A stretch of 64,000 nucleotides of DNA from Acidithiobacillus thiooxidans ATCC 19377 (GTDB lineage Bacteria; Pseudomonadota; Gammaproteobacteria; Acidithiobacillales; Acidithiobacillaceae), in contig NZ_CP045571.1 of NCBI RefSeq assembly GCF_009662475.1, positions 2,044,501 to 2,108,500 of the forward strand, read 5' to 3'. The stretch's first letter is position 1, and the number at the start of each line of letters is the position of its first letter. Position numbers and translations under genes: made by a program. Shown one piece after another: positions 1 through 8,593 of the stretch. A model generated the notes under the pieces. It saw only the letters and a program-made list of their open reading frames with translations, did no database searches and was not told the DNA's origin.

Positions 1-789
1 GAATCTGTCGAGACTGATCAGGGAAGCTTTACGGCCCGGCTGGTGGTTTTGGCTGCAGGAGCGGTCAATAGTGCGGCTCTCCTGCTGGCTTCTGCATCGG
101 AAAAATATCCTTCCGGACTGGCTAACCATAGTGATCAGGTTGGGCGCAATTATATGTGCCATCTCAATAGCGCCTGCATGGCTATTAAACCGGGTCGGGA
201 AAATCGCAGCATTTTTCAGAAAACCCTGGCTTTGAACGATTTTTATGAAGACTCCGGAGACCCGGACTATCCTTATCCACTGGGGCATATTCAGGGGCTG
301 GGAAAGGTCACACCGGCCCTGCTCCATGCGCAGCGGCCGCTCATGCCGATTCCCATCAGCGCCTGGACGGCCAGTCATTCCGTAGATTGGTGGCTGACCA
401 CCGAAGACCTGCCTGATCCCGACAACCGGGTGACTCTGGATACCGATGGCAACATTTGTCTGGCCTGGAACCCCAAAAACCGCGAAAGTCATCGCCGCCT
501 CTGCCAGAAATGGCGGGAGATTCTGCAGAAGGCCGGGTTCATGGGCGTATTTTTTCAGGCCATGGATATTTCTGCCACCGCCCATCAGGTCGGAACCTGC
601 CGCTTTGGCGAAGATCCTGCCGACAATGTTCTTGATCCTCATTGCAAGGCGCATGATCTGGACAATTTGTATGTGGTGGATGCCAGCTTTATGCCCTCGA
701 TTAGTGCGGTCAATCCCTCACTGACCATCATGGCCAATGCCTTGCGTGTCAGTGCGCATATTATTCAGCACGCCAAAGGCGGCCTGTGA
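1..789 (+). CDS. GMC-family oxidoreductase, C-terminal part (5' end outside window)
   Basis: The frame is open from the first base, so the gene begins upstream; 262 residues are visible. GMC enzymes are FAD-dependent alcohol, sugar or sterol dehydrogenases/oxidases. What is seen is the C-terminal GMC domain: a His-Gln-Val-Gly-Thr-Cys-Arg stretch that carries the usual catalytic His, followed by VVDASFMPS and NPSLTIMANA, the conserved FAD-contacting end of the family. Earlier, VVLAAGAVNSAALLLAS is the typical dinucleotide-domain strand after which substrate-domain residues follow. The stop overlaps the GTG of the next gene (GTGA), so the two are translationally coupled. The substrate cannot be read from the sequence. 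Confidence 0.85.
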   Translation, partial: ESVETDQGSFTARLVVLAAGAVNSAALLLASASEKYPSGLANHSDQVGRNYMCHLNSACMAIKPGRENRSIFQKTLALNDFYEDSGDPDYPYPLGHIQGLGKVTPALLHAQRPLMPIPISAWTASHSVDWWLTTEDLPDPDNRVTLDTDGNICLAWNPKNRESHRRLCQKWREILQKAGFMGVFFQAMDISATAHQVGTCRFGEDPADNVLDPHCKAHDLDNLYVVDASFMPSISAVNPSLTIMANALRVSAHIIQHAKGGL

Positions 790-1919
790 AACGCGGGCTC
801 AGTGCCGTTTATATTGCCGGTTTTTTGCAGGGAGCTGCTTTTGTGCTGATTCCAGCACTGGGTACCACCCTGCGCAGCGCACCTTACGATATGAGTAATG
901 CCACTTACGGCATGTTGTATTTTCCGGAAATCATCGGCGCCATATTGGCGGCTTTGAGTGCGGGGGCCATTCATAAACGCCTGGGCAGCAAGGGGCTGTT
1001 TCGTCTGGGAGCCCTTATCAATGCCGTTGCCATGGCTTTTCTGGTAGCGGCTTTTTTCAGTTCCGGGCTGTTCGTTGTGCTGTTACTGCTGGCTGAAACA
1101 CTGATGCTCGGTATCGGGTTCGGCTTGACTAATGCTGCCATCAATCGGGCTGCGTCGCTCCTCTTTGCGGGCGCTGCGGCGGCGGCCGTCACCATTCTGA
1201 ATGCCGTCATTGGCGGAGCAACTGCCGTATCGCCCATGATTCTGACTGGCGCACAAAGCTGGTTGAGCTGGGTGGCCTGGCCTGCCCTCATTCTTTTGCT
1301 TTGGTTCGTTCTACTCTTATTTCCACTCGCGGAGGATACAGATACGCACGAACTGGGCGGCTTACGTGCCTGGAGACGCTCCATGATGCCCTTCGCTTTT
1401 GCAGTAGTGATTTATGCGATCTGTGAAGGCAGCTTTGGCAGCTGGGCCAATGTTTTGGTCAGTGTCGACCGCCATCTTCCCGCCGCGACCGGCGCCCTGG
1501 CCCTGTCACTGTTCTGGGGAGGCATGACCGTTGCCCGGTTCATTTTGGGCAGTATTCCCGACCGCTTTCTTTCCCGACGCTGGGTTTATCGCCTGGCGCC
1601 TATCGGTATGGCAGCCTGCTTTATCATCATCCCCCATCTGCTCAGTGCAACGGCGCTGTTACTGGCATTTGCCCTCGCCGGTGCAGCTTGCGGTATATAC
1701 TACCCCTACAGCATGGCTTTCGGAGTGGCCGCACACGGCAAGGAAGGTACGCAAATGGCTGGACTATTGGTTGGAGCGCTGATGATTGGCGAAGGCATCG
1801 GCTCTACCGGACTGGGACCACTGCAACATTTCATTTCACTGAATCAGATTTATACTTTTTCCGCCCTATGGGCGATCCCACTGCTCTGGCTGGCCTGGCG
1901 CAATAGCCGGCAGCAATAA
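786..1919 (+). CDS. MFS transporter
   Basis: The 377-residue protein is almost entirely hydrophobic, with about 12 predicted membrane helices and a short basic C-terminus, as in the major facilitator superfamily. The GTG start overlaps the stop of the GMC oxidoreductase gene by GTGA, which argues for coupled expression and perhaps for a permease moving that enzyme's substrate or product. The motif-A-like loop between helices 2 and 3 reads GAIHKRLGSKGLFRLG. Mid-size MFS proteins of this type (FucP/YbjJ-like) carry sugars or are orphan exporters; the substrate is unknown. Confidence 0.8.
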   Translation: MKRGLSAVYIAGFLQGAAFVLIPALGTTLRSAPYDMSNATYGMLYFPEIIGAILAALSAGAIHKRLGSKGLFRLGALINAVAMAFLVAAFFSSGLFVVLLLLAETLMLGIGFGLTNAAINRAASLLFAGAAAAAVTILNAVIGGATAVSPMILTGAQSWLSWVAWPALILLLWFVLLLFPLAEDTDTHELGGLRAWRRSMMPFAFAVVIYAICEGSFGSWANVLVSVDRHLPAATGALALSLFWGGMTVARFILGSIPDRFLSRRWVYRLAPIGMAACFIIIPHLLSATALLLAFALAGAACGIYYPYSMAFGVAAHGKEGTQMAGLLVGALMIGEGIGSTGLGPLQHFISLNQIYTFSALWAIPLLWLAWRNSRQQ

Positions 1920-1951
1920 GCAGGGCGTCTACCGATATTGCGAAAAACTCT

Positions 1952-3562
1952 TCACGCAACTGAGCTTTCCTCCTTCACAACAGACATCCGCGCAAATACT
2001 GTTTCCGGTTGAGAAGCTATTTCCAGCAACTGCGCATCAATATCGACAAGTAATTGTTCTGCACTGATTTCATTCAACAATCCTTCTCTCTGTGCTTGAT
2101 TTATTTTTTCCTTACGGGCAAGGAGAATGCGACGATACAAGCGCACAAAATCGCCTTGCATAATGTTGTTGTCCGGTTTGTCCAGTTGCCGTAATTGTTC
2201 TGTAGCTTCTTTCTGCTCTTCTTCAAGGGCGACTTTCAATACATTCAGAGCGCGCTGATCCCGAAGCCCCTCCTCTCCCAGCTTTTTGAGTTCAAGCAGA
2301 TCAGACTTTGCTAAAAAAATCCGTAGGCGCTGTATTTCCGTATTTTGATCTGCCCCGCTTTTGCCCAGCACCTTCAACATTCTGGCCAAGGGAGAAATAC
2401 TTAATCCCTGCACGAGGATTGTTAATAATACCACTCCAAACACCAGATTAATGAGCAACTCCCGGTGTGGAAGGCCAGCAGGCAGACTGAGCGCCAAAAC
2501 CATAGAAAGGGCTCCACGAATCCCTCCCCACATCAGTACAAAATTCCAATTCAGAGGGATTTTTGCGCGGGTCCGGCTCAACAACGCGCCCATACCATAG
2601 ACCACGGCAGCTCGGGCAATGGTTACAGCGACATAGGCTGCCAGCACAAGCGCCCAGATATGCATTAAATCCAGCAGATTAATGGTCAAACCGACCAGCA
2701 GGAAAATCAGGGAATTTAGTGCAAAACCTATATATTCCCAGAAGGTATTGACAGCCATCCGGACAGATGCCGTCATGCCTTTTTGCGCCCCGTAGTTCCC
2801 ACATATCAGTCCCGCGACGACTGTGGCAATCACACCCGAGTAACCCAACTGGGTTGCCAGCAGAAAGCTGCCATAAGCGGCCAAAATAGTGATGGTGATT
2901 TCGACCATTCCATCGCCAATACGTTTGATGATTTCCGAGCTGAGCCAGCCGACGATCAAACCCAGCAGCGCCCCTCCGCCAACTTCACTGACAAAATCAA
3001 TGCCCAGATGGGTGATGGAGATGGATTTTCCCTCGGCAAGGGTCAGAAACAGACTAAAAAAAACTATGGCGGTTCCATCATTGAGAAGACTTTCGCTTTC
3101 AATCATGAAGGTCAGCCGTTCTGGTGCCATCAACTTGCGGAAAATGGCCACTACGGAAATTGGATCCGTAGCGGCTACAGCCGCACCGAACACCAAGGCT
3201 ACGGCCAGAGGGATGACAGCACCGGAAAGGTGCGGCAAGTATTCAGAAGCCCAAAGAAATACATAGGCAGTAACTACCATAGACAGGAACACACCGGGTA
3301 CAGCCAAACCAAAAATGGCCAGACGATCCCGCCACATCGCACTGGCAGAAAGATGATAGGCTGACTCAAAAATCAAACCGGGCAAAAAAAGATTGAAAAC
3401 GAGGTCATGGGTAAGTACCGGGGTATGAAAAAGATGCAACGCACCCAACGCCAGGCCGCCAAGCACCAGGGCCACGGTATAAGGTAAATGTAAACGGTTG
3501 GCGATTAACGAAAGTAATGAGGCAACCACGAACAGTAACAAAACGGCAGTTTCTGGAATCAT
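1952..3562 (-). CDS. Na+/H+ antiporter, CPA1 family
   Basis: The 536-residue inner-membrane protein has about 12 helices and a cytoplasmic tail of roughly 130 residues rich in Glu, Lys and Gln. Diagnostic CPA1 (NhaP/YjcE/NHE) motifs are visible: ATDPIS in the helix carrying the conserved Asp, and ESLLNDGTAIVFF with the Asn-Asp ion-binding pair. The family exchanges Na+ or K+ for H+ and serves pH and salt homeostasis, which suits an acidophile. It is convergent with the MFS gene and divergent from the 169-residue membrane protein gene. The start chosen is the first ATG (MIPETAVLLLF), directly before the first helix. Confidence 0.9.
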   Translation of the reverse strand: MIPETAVLLLFVVASLLSLIANRLHLPYTVALVLGGLALGALHLFHTPVLTHDLVFNLFLPGLIFESAYHLSASAMWRDRLAIFGLAVPGVFLSMVVTAYVFLWASEYLPHLSGAVIPLAVALVFGAAVAATDPISVVAIFRKLMAPERLTFMIESESLLNDGTAIVFFSLFLTLAEGKSISITHLGIDFVSEVGGGALLGLIVGWLSSEIIKRIGDGMVEITITILAAYGSFLLATQLGYSGVIATVVAGLICGNYGAQKGMTASVRMAVNTFWEYIGFALNSLIFLLVGLTINLLDLMHIWALVLAAYVAVTIARAAVVYGMGALLSRTRAKIPLNWNFVLMWGGIRGALSMVLALSLPAGLPHRELLINLVFGVVLLTILVQGLSISPLARMLKVLGKSGADQNTEIQRLRIFLAKSDLLELKKLGEEGLRDQRALNVLKVALEEEQKEATEQLRQLDKPDNNIMQGDFVRLYRRILLARKEKINQAQREGLLNEISAEQLLVDIDAQLLEIASQPETVFARMSVVKEESSVA

Positions 3563-3875
3563 GGTTCTCCACGCACTGAGTGTTTTTTGGCGACTATTAT
3601 CCTGAATCAGTGTAACTGGTCTCAGTTACCCAAGCCAGACACAGCGCAGGACTGTTCATAGCCCTTCATGTCATACCCATCGTGCAGATCATTGAGGGGG
3701 GCCAAAAGAAACGATAAATACAGGCTTAAAACTAAAAACTACGGTTGACCTGGGGACTTTTCAGCAACTTTAGGCTGCACGTCGTATTGTCTGGTTTGGT
3801 CTCAGGCCGCAGACCATGATACAAATCAGTTGATAGCCTGGAACATCCGGGTATTCCGCAAAGGAGTGATGAACA
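3563..3875. promoter_or_regulatory. Divergent intergenic region with a 7-bp inverted repeat
   Basis: This gap separates the divergent antiporter and 169-residue membrane protein genes and holds no convincing gene. A perfect inverted repeat GTAACTG-gtct-CAGTTAC lies at 3612-3629, about 50 bp upstream of the antiporter start, and could be an operator. A good Shine-Dalgarno AAGGAG at 3861-3866 decides the TTG start of the rightward gene. No clear -35/-10 pair was recognised. Confidence 0.4.
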
Positions 3876-4385
3876 TTGGCCCCACGCAAACCCGCCCCTT
3901 CCAGGAAAAAAACCTGGATTCTGGTGGTCATTATCGCGCTGATAAGCACAGCCATTGTCATTGGCATTGCCCTCAATATTCCGCTATCCACGCAAGCCGT
4001 CAGTCCAACTCCTGAAAAACCGGTACCCGAAAAAACAAATATCCCCAGGCCGATGAAAAAAACTCTGGACTTGGGTTCTTTCGGGGTGATGGTGCGCAGT
4101 GCTGATGGTTCTGAAAAAGCATTGACCATTCATCCTGTTGCCATCCTTCACGGGCACGGACCCTGGCAGCCTCTACATGACGCCCAAAACCATTTTGAGA
4201 GCCTGATTGCCAATCCCTTCATGGCCTTTCCAGATTTGAATCAGGTTTCACATTCACCGACGGTACAGAAAGATCTGGGTCGTCAGATCATGGACAACAT
4301 CGCCCCAACCCTGGCAAGACTGGAACCAGGCTGGACTATTGAACACATAGAGCTGCATCCCGCCCTTCAGGAGCCACCGCCATGA
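3876..4385 (+). CDS. Single-pass membrane protein of unknown function, FliL-like layout
   Basis: The TTG start is chosen because AAGGAG lies nine bases upstream. The 169 residues comprise a short basic N-terminus (MAPRKPAPSRKKTW), one membrane helix at about 14-34, a Pro-rich linker, and a periplasmic domain of about 115 residues. The layout and phrases such as LDLGSFGVMV and LGRQIMDNIAP recall FliL-like proteins, but the similarity is too weak to name it and no flagellar genes are nearby. It leads a run with the kinase-like and HAD genes, 31 bp upstream of the kinase-like one, so the three are probably co-transcribed. Confidence 0.6.
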   Translation: MAPRKPAPSRKKTWILVVIIALISTAIVIGIALNIPLSTQAVSPTPEKPVPEKTNIPRPMKKTLDLGSFGVMVRSADGSEKALTIHPVAILHGHGPWQPLHDAQNHFESLIANPFMAFPDLNQVSHSPTVQKDLGRQIMDNIAPTLARLEPGWTIEHIELHPALQEPPP

Positions 4386-4416
4386 ACTGTAAGAGCAATA
4401 GAATGGAGCAGATATT

Positions 4417-5415
4417 GTGAAATATCTCGGACGACTGAATCCTCAGGATCCACTTTTTGCCTATTTACGCGATGATGTATATCCGCAAATACTGCCAAAT
4501 GATCAGGTCCGCAATTTTCGGGTATTTCAGTTTCCTGCTTCCAATGAAGTATTTCTGTATGAAGAAACTCATTCTCAGCAAAAGGTGATCGGGAAATTTT
4601 TTCAGCGTCCGGGTAAAGATCCTCAAAACGCCTGGGAAAGAGCCTGGAATGAATGGCAAAATCTGCATTATTTGCGCAACATCGGTCTTAATCATAAGCA
4701 TTTTCATATTCCTCAGGCTTTTGGCATCGCCCGCCACATGAATAGTCTGGTCGTGGAAGAATATTGTCCCGGTCAATCATTATCGAGTGTTATGAGTCAG
4801 AGTCTTGCTGAACACCATGAAGATTTGCTTTATGCCCGTCTCACTGATCTCGCCTGGTTTCTGGCCAAGTTACATAACCACACGGCCGGCGCTGAGACAG
4901 TTCACTTTCATACCCAGTTTCCCTACTTTGATAAAATCGTGGCGCGTCTGCAGCGTCGCCACCGCATTACCGAAGCACAAATGCGCGAAGTTTATGGATT
5001 TCGCGATCAGTGGCAGAAGTCTCCCTGTATGTGGAGCGATCAGGCGGTTTTGATTCATGGCGATGCCACTCCATCCAATTTTTTGTTTGCGCACCCCAGA
5101 ACCATTATTGCCATTGATTTCGAGCGCATGAAGCGCGCTGACCGCGTCTACGACCTGGGCATGATTGCCGGTGAAATCAAACACCATTTCCTGCGCAACA
5201 ACCATCATGGTGAGCAGGCCGAGCCCTTCATCGGTCATTTTCTCTGGGAATACAGCACCCATTTCCCCGACCGACAGGCGGCATTTGCAGCCATCACCCG
5301 GAGAATTCCCTTTTACATGGGCATGACTTTGTTACGCATCGCCCGTAATTCCTGGTTGGACTGGCGTTACAGTCAAATTCTGGTTCATGCTGCACTCTCT
5401 GTTCTAAGGAGGTAA
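4417..5415 (+). CDS. Aminoglycoside phosphotransferase (APH)-fold kinase
   Basis: The 332-residue protein has the small-molecule kinase fold. VLIHGDATPSNFLF, near residues 210-225, contains the catalytic-loop HGDxxxxN (Brenner) motif, and AIDFERM about ten residues later supplies the Asp that binds metal. Family members phosphorylate antibiotics, choline, sugars or lipopolysaccharide sugars. The start is GTG. The gene ends inside the Shine-Dalgarno AAGGAGG of the HAD phosphatase gene that follows 4 bp later, so the two form a tight operon; a kinase and phosphatase acting on the same metabolite is an attractive inference. The substrate is unknown. Confidence 0.75.
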   Translation: MKYLGRLNPQDPLFAYLRDDVYPQILPNDQVRNFRVFQFPASNEVFLYEETHSQQKVIGKFFQRPGKDPQNAWERAWNEWQNLHYLRNIGLNHKHFHIPQAFGIARHMNSLVVEEYCPGQSLSSVMSQSLAEHHEDLLYARLTDLAWFLAKLHNHTAGAETVHFHTQFPYFDKIVARLQRRHRITEAQMREVYGFRDQWQKSPCMWSDQAVLIHGDATPSNFLFAHPRTIIAIDFERMKRADRVYDLGMIAGEIKHHFLRNNHHGEQAEPFIGHFLWEYSTHFPDRQAAFAAITRRIPFYMGMTLLRIARNSWLDWRYSQILVHAALSVLRR

Positions 5416-5419
5416 TCTC

Positions 5420-6160
5420 ATGTCTATTCGCGCTGTCTGTTTTGACTTGTATGGCACATTGATCAACATAGAAACCAATGAAGACATGGAGGAAATTTAT
5501 CGAGGAATTTCTCATTATCTGACGTATCACCGGGTTTTCATGAATCGTCGGGAAGTGCGCGAACGCTATTTCGCCGTCATGAAAGAACGCAAACGCCAAT
5601 CCACCGAACGCTATCCGGAAATTGATGTAGAAGCCATCTGGCATACCATTCTTATTCAGGAAAACAGCAAGCCACTGAATGGCAGGGAAAAATTGGCCAA
5701 GGAACTGGCGCGGCTGCATCGTGGCATTTCCAGAACCCGCCTGGAACGTTATGAAGGCGTCAAAAGAACGCTCAAAAGCTTGCAGGAACAGTACCAGCTT
5801 GCCCTCATTTCCGATGCCCAACGCTGTTTTGCTCTGCCCGAAATGCGCGCATTGAATATCAAAAAGTATTTCGACATTCGCATCATTTCCGGTGATTACG
5901 GATATCGCAAGCCTGATTCCCGATTATTTCAAATGGCTGCCGAACAACTCGAAGTAGCGCCACATCAGGCCATTTATGTGGGTAACGACATGTTTCGGGA
6001 TATTTATGGCGCGCAGCAGGCCGGGATGAAAACCATTTTTGTAGATTCCAACCAGGGGGCCAAATCCTACAACGATATTCAGCCGGATTATTTCGCCCAC
6101 GACTTTTATCAGGTACTGGATGGCGTGGCTTTTCTGGCGCAAAAACATGCAGACAACTGA
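5420..6160 (+). CDS. HAD-superfamily hydrolase
   Basis: The 246-residue protein carries the four haloacid dehalogenase motifs: FDLYGTL (motif I, nucleophile Asp near residue 9), LISDA (motif II), a Lys in YRKPDSRLF (motif III) and YVGNDMFRDIYGA (motif IV). These enzymes are mostly phosphatases of small metabolites with a helical cap, here residues 17-110. The Shine-Dalgarno AAGGAGG at 5406-5412 overlaps the end of the kinase-like gene, indicating coupling. A bidirectional hairpin follows the stop. Confidence 0.85.
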   Translation: MSIRAVCFDLYGTLINIETNEDMEEIYRGISHYLTYHRVFMNRREVRERYFAVMKERKRQSTERYPEIDVEAIWHTILIQENSKPLNGREKLAKELARLHRGISRTRLERYEGVKRTLKSLQEQYQLALISDAQRCFALPEMRALNIKKYFDIRIISGDYGYRKPDSRLFQMAAEQLEVAPHQAIYVGNDMFRDIYGAQQAGMKTIFVDSNQGAKSYNDIQPDYFAHDFYQVLDGVAFLAQKHADN

Positions 6161-6161
6161 C

Positions 6162-6188
6162 CCTAAAAACGGCAGTTGCCGTTTTAGG
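6162..6188. terminator. Bidirectional hairpin terminator between convergent genes
   Basis: CCTAAAAACGGCA pairs with TGCCGTTTTAGG over a two-base loop, with one bulged A. The A-run on the left and T-run on the right let it act on both strands between the HAD gene and the leftward TIGR02186 gene. A related but decayed copy follows tag at 14078. Confidence 0.65.
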
Positions 6189-6196
6189 CTGAAGCA

Positions 6197-6940
6197 TTAA
6201 GCTGAACGGCGACGCATGAGGATACCCAGAGCAAAGCCCAATCCTGCCAGAATAATAGTCAGAACAATGCCATAGACCCAGCTGTTCTCTCTGGCAAAAC
6301 GGGCAATCCACGCTTGAAAACCGACCTGGCGGACATCAATCTGCTGCTTGCGGACTGCAACCACCTGTTGCTGCCGGACCAAATAAGTCAGCAATTGATA
6401 ATGACCCAGAGGCAATGACGCCGGCAGCCTGATTTTCGCCGAAAATAACCCCTGCTTCAGAGTGACCCCAGCGGGATCCACCACGTAATTGCGGTAGCGA
6501 ATTTTCTCATCCAGAAAGGCTCTTTGCCAGGTATCCAAATGATCGGGTTCGGGATCAAAACGGGCTTTATCTACCAGCGAAGACAGGGTTAATCCCAGTT
6601 TCTGCAGGGTATCATCAGGCAGAATGTGCCTGACCGGGGCCGAAGAAAGCCGCTGCCAGATACCCGGAGCCTTGGTCACCGTTACCTTTGCACCATTCAG
6701 CCAGATTGGTCCGGTTCGGGTTTTTTGCTGCATGGCTTCAGTGCTGTCGGGCGAACGCAGTATGACAATGACCTGCCCCGGACCCGTGATGGCACCATAC
6801 ACCAGCAGATTTTCCCCGACAAAATGGCTGGTCACGTTCACCTTATCCGTACTGGTAGCCACCACCAGGGGCGTAGACGCTTCGGCCAGCATGGCAGCAC
6901 CCATAGTCAGCAGCATGAGCATCAGGCGCAGATAAAGCAT
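6197..6940 (-). CDS. TIGR02186-type membrane-anchored protein, partner of the sulfite exporter
   Basis: The 247-residue protein starts with a signal peptide (about residues 1-22), has a mainly beta exported domain with phrases such as GENLLVYGAITGPGQVIVILR, and ends with a membrane helix and a basic tail ILMRRRSA. This is the architecture of the TIGR02186/Alph_Pro_TM family, which in many proteobacteria is encoded beside a TauE/SafE permease; the function is unknown. Here it abuts the TauE/SafE gene with no gap, which strengthens the assignment. It is the last gene of a three-gene leftward operon. Confidence 0.75.
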   Translation of the reverse strand: MLYLRLMLMLLTMGAAMLAEASTPLVVATSTDKVNVTSHFVGENLLVYGAITGPGQVIVILRSPDSTEAMQQKTRTGPIWLNGAKVTVTKAPGIWQRLSSAPVRHILPDDTLQKLGLTLSSLVDKARFDPEPDHLDTWQRAFLDEKIRYRNYVVDPAGVTLKQGLFSAKIRLPASLPLGHYQLLTYLVRQQQVVAVRKQQIDVRQVGFQAWIARFARENSWVYGIVLTIILAGLGFALGILMRRRSA

Positions 6941-7855
6941 CTAAACAACCCGCGCCATGCTGAAAATGTGTTCGGGCGCAATAAATAATCCCAACCCCAT
7001 CTTGATAGCCACTCCCACGACCACCAGGGCCAGCACCAGACGCAGCTGTTCCCCCTTCATATGCGCTCCGGCCCGCGCCCCGAATTGCGTGCCGAAAATA
7101 GAACCTAAAACCAAAGCCAGAGCCAGATAAGGGTCTACGGCATGATTCATTCCCGCCTGCAAAATACCTACTTCAGCCGTGGTAAACAGCAATTGAAACA
7201 ATGAGGTACCTACTACCACCTTGGTGGGCATTTTCAATACATAAAGCATGATGGGCACCATCACAAAACCACCTCCAACCCCCATCAGCGCGGTAAGCAA
7301 GCCCACGCCAAAACCCAGTAAAACCGGGGTCAGAAAGGAAAGACGCAGCCCTGAAACCGGAAAATCCATTTGTCCCGGAAGGCGCTGCAGAATGGACTGA
7401 TTTTTTGTCCGGTTTTTTTGGGATGCATGCCCATGCCGACCACGCAAAGCCAGCAGCGATTCAATCAACATGGAAGTACCGATGACACCCAGCAAAATGA
7501 CATATAGAAAAGTCACCACCAGACTGAAGTGGCCACCCGCTTCCAGAATCCGGGCAATGTGTACACCGATCAGCCCCCCCGTCCAGCTCCCTGCCAACAG
7601 GACAAAAGCCATGCGCATATCGACATTACCCATGCGCCAGTGTGCATAACTGCCAATGGCCGACCCACCGACAATCTGGGCCGCCCCGGTACCCACGGCA
7701 ACCAGCGGCGGGACCCCGATAAAAATCAGCAGAGGCGTAATCAAAATACCTCCACCCACTCCGGTCAATCCTGACAGGAAACCCACCGCCAAACCAAAGC
7801 TGACAATCAGCCAGATATTCACGTCCATATGCGCGATAGGCAGGAACAATTCCAC
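6941..7855 (-). CDS. Sulfite exporter, TauE/SafE (TSUP) family
   Basis: The 304-residue protein has about eight membrane helices in two repeats, each opening with the TSUP signature: GFLSGLTGVGGGILITPLL in the first half and GLLTALMGVGGGFVMVPIML in the second. The family exports sulfite, sulfonates and related oxyanions. In a sulfur oxidiser, removing cytoplasmic sulfite is a reasonable role. It sits between a universal stress protein gene and a TIGR02186 gene with no spacing on either side. The direction and exact substrate are inferred. Confidence 0.88.
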   Translation of the reverse strand: MELFLPIAHMDVNIWLIVSFGLAVGFLSGLTGVGGGILITPLLIFIGVPPLVAVGTGAAQIVGGSAIGSYAHWRMGNVDMRMAFVLLAGSWTGGLIGVHIARILEAGGHFSLVVTFLYVILLGVIGTSMLIESLLALRGRHGHASQKNRTKNQSILQRLPGQMDFPVSGLRLSFLTPVLLGFGVGLLTALMGVGGGFVMVPIMLYVLKMPTKVVVGTSLFQLLFTTAEVGILQAGMNHAVDPYLALALVLGSIFGTQFGARAGAHMKGEQLRLVLALVVVGVAIKMGLGLFIAPEHIFSMARVV

Positions 7856-8395
7856 TCAGCGGTCTCCCTGCGACGGATCGGAACAAAACACCGCAGAACA
7901 CAGTTGATCGATGTTCGTATCAGGCGGCACCAGCAATACCGGAACCGCCAATGCCAGACTCAGTTTTGCACCGAGTCCCCCCAGAAGATGGGGTAACCCT
8001 CGCGGTTTACTTTCCGTGCCAAAACCACGCTGCCCTACCACCACCATGATTGTTTCCGGAAGACTCTGGACCAGATGCGGAATTTCCTGTTCGGGATCCC
8101 CTTCCAGCAGAAAATATTCTGGCAGCCCAATATCACAATGTTCTTCGATACGTTCGGCAACAGCGCGCAGATTACTCTCCGCCTCAAGACGGGCTTCTGC
8201 CAGTAGTCGATCCGTCAGGTCACGAGAAAACAGTCCCCCGCCAAAACCCAGTGGATCCTTGGCCACATGCAGGGAAGTCACCAGCCCGAGACGTGCTCCA
8301 AGAAGACGTGAAAACCGCGCCGCCACAGCAGCCGCCAGCAAGGCATTTTGTGATCCATCAATAGCCGTCAACAGGACTGGATCTGACATAAACAA
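7856..8395 (-). CDS. Universal stress protein (UspA family)
   Basis: The 179-residue protein opens with VLLTAIDGSQNALLAAAVAARFSRLLGA, the usual first strand and helix of UspA proteins, and contains VVVGQRGFG followed by GGLGAKLSLALAVPVLLVP, equivalent to the GxxGxSxx ATP-binding region and final strand. It probably binds ATP. The stop codon abuts the start of the sulfite exporter gene, making it the first gene of the leftward operon, divergent from htpG. Confidence 0.8.
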   Translation of the reverse strand: MFMSDPVLLTAIDGSQNALLAAAVAARFSRLLGARLGLVTSLHVAKDPLGFGGGLFSRDLTDRLLAEARLEAESNLRAVAERIEEHCDIGLPEYFLLEGDPEQEIPHLVQSLPETIMVVVGQRGFGTESKPRGLPHLLGGLGAKLSLALAVPVLLVPPDTNIDQLCSAVFCSDPSQGDR

Positions 8396-8593
8396 CCTAC
8401 AATGTTGAGAGATTTCATCAATATTAGAGGATGGCCCTATGCCTGTCGAGGCGGCAAGCTCAATGCGTAAAGTCCATAGCCCCGGCAGAACAGTCTATAA
8501 GTACTCTTGATTCTCGATGAAGCAGGCCCCACTTCCAGTCTGTCTATTGAAATGATAGCTGCTCAGACTACTTGTCTATACGAAGGAGAGATA

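Noticed and set aside
2783-3364. Plus-strand frames over the antiporter gene
   Set aside because: They are polar, repetitive shadows of membrane-helix codons; the antiporter motifs on the minus strand are clear.
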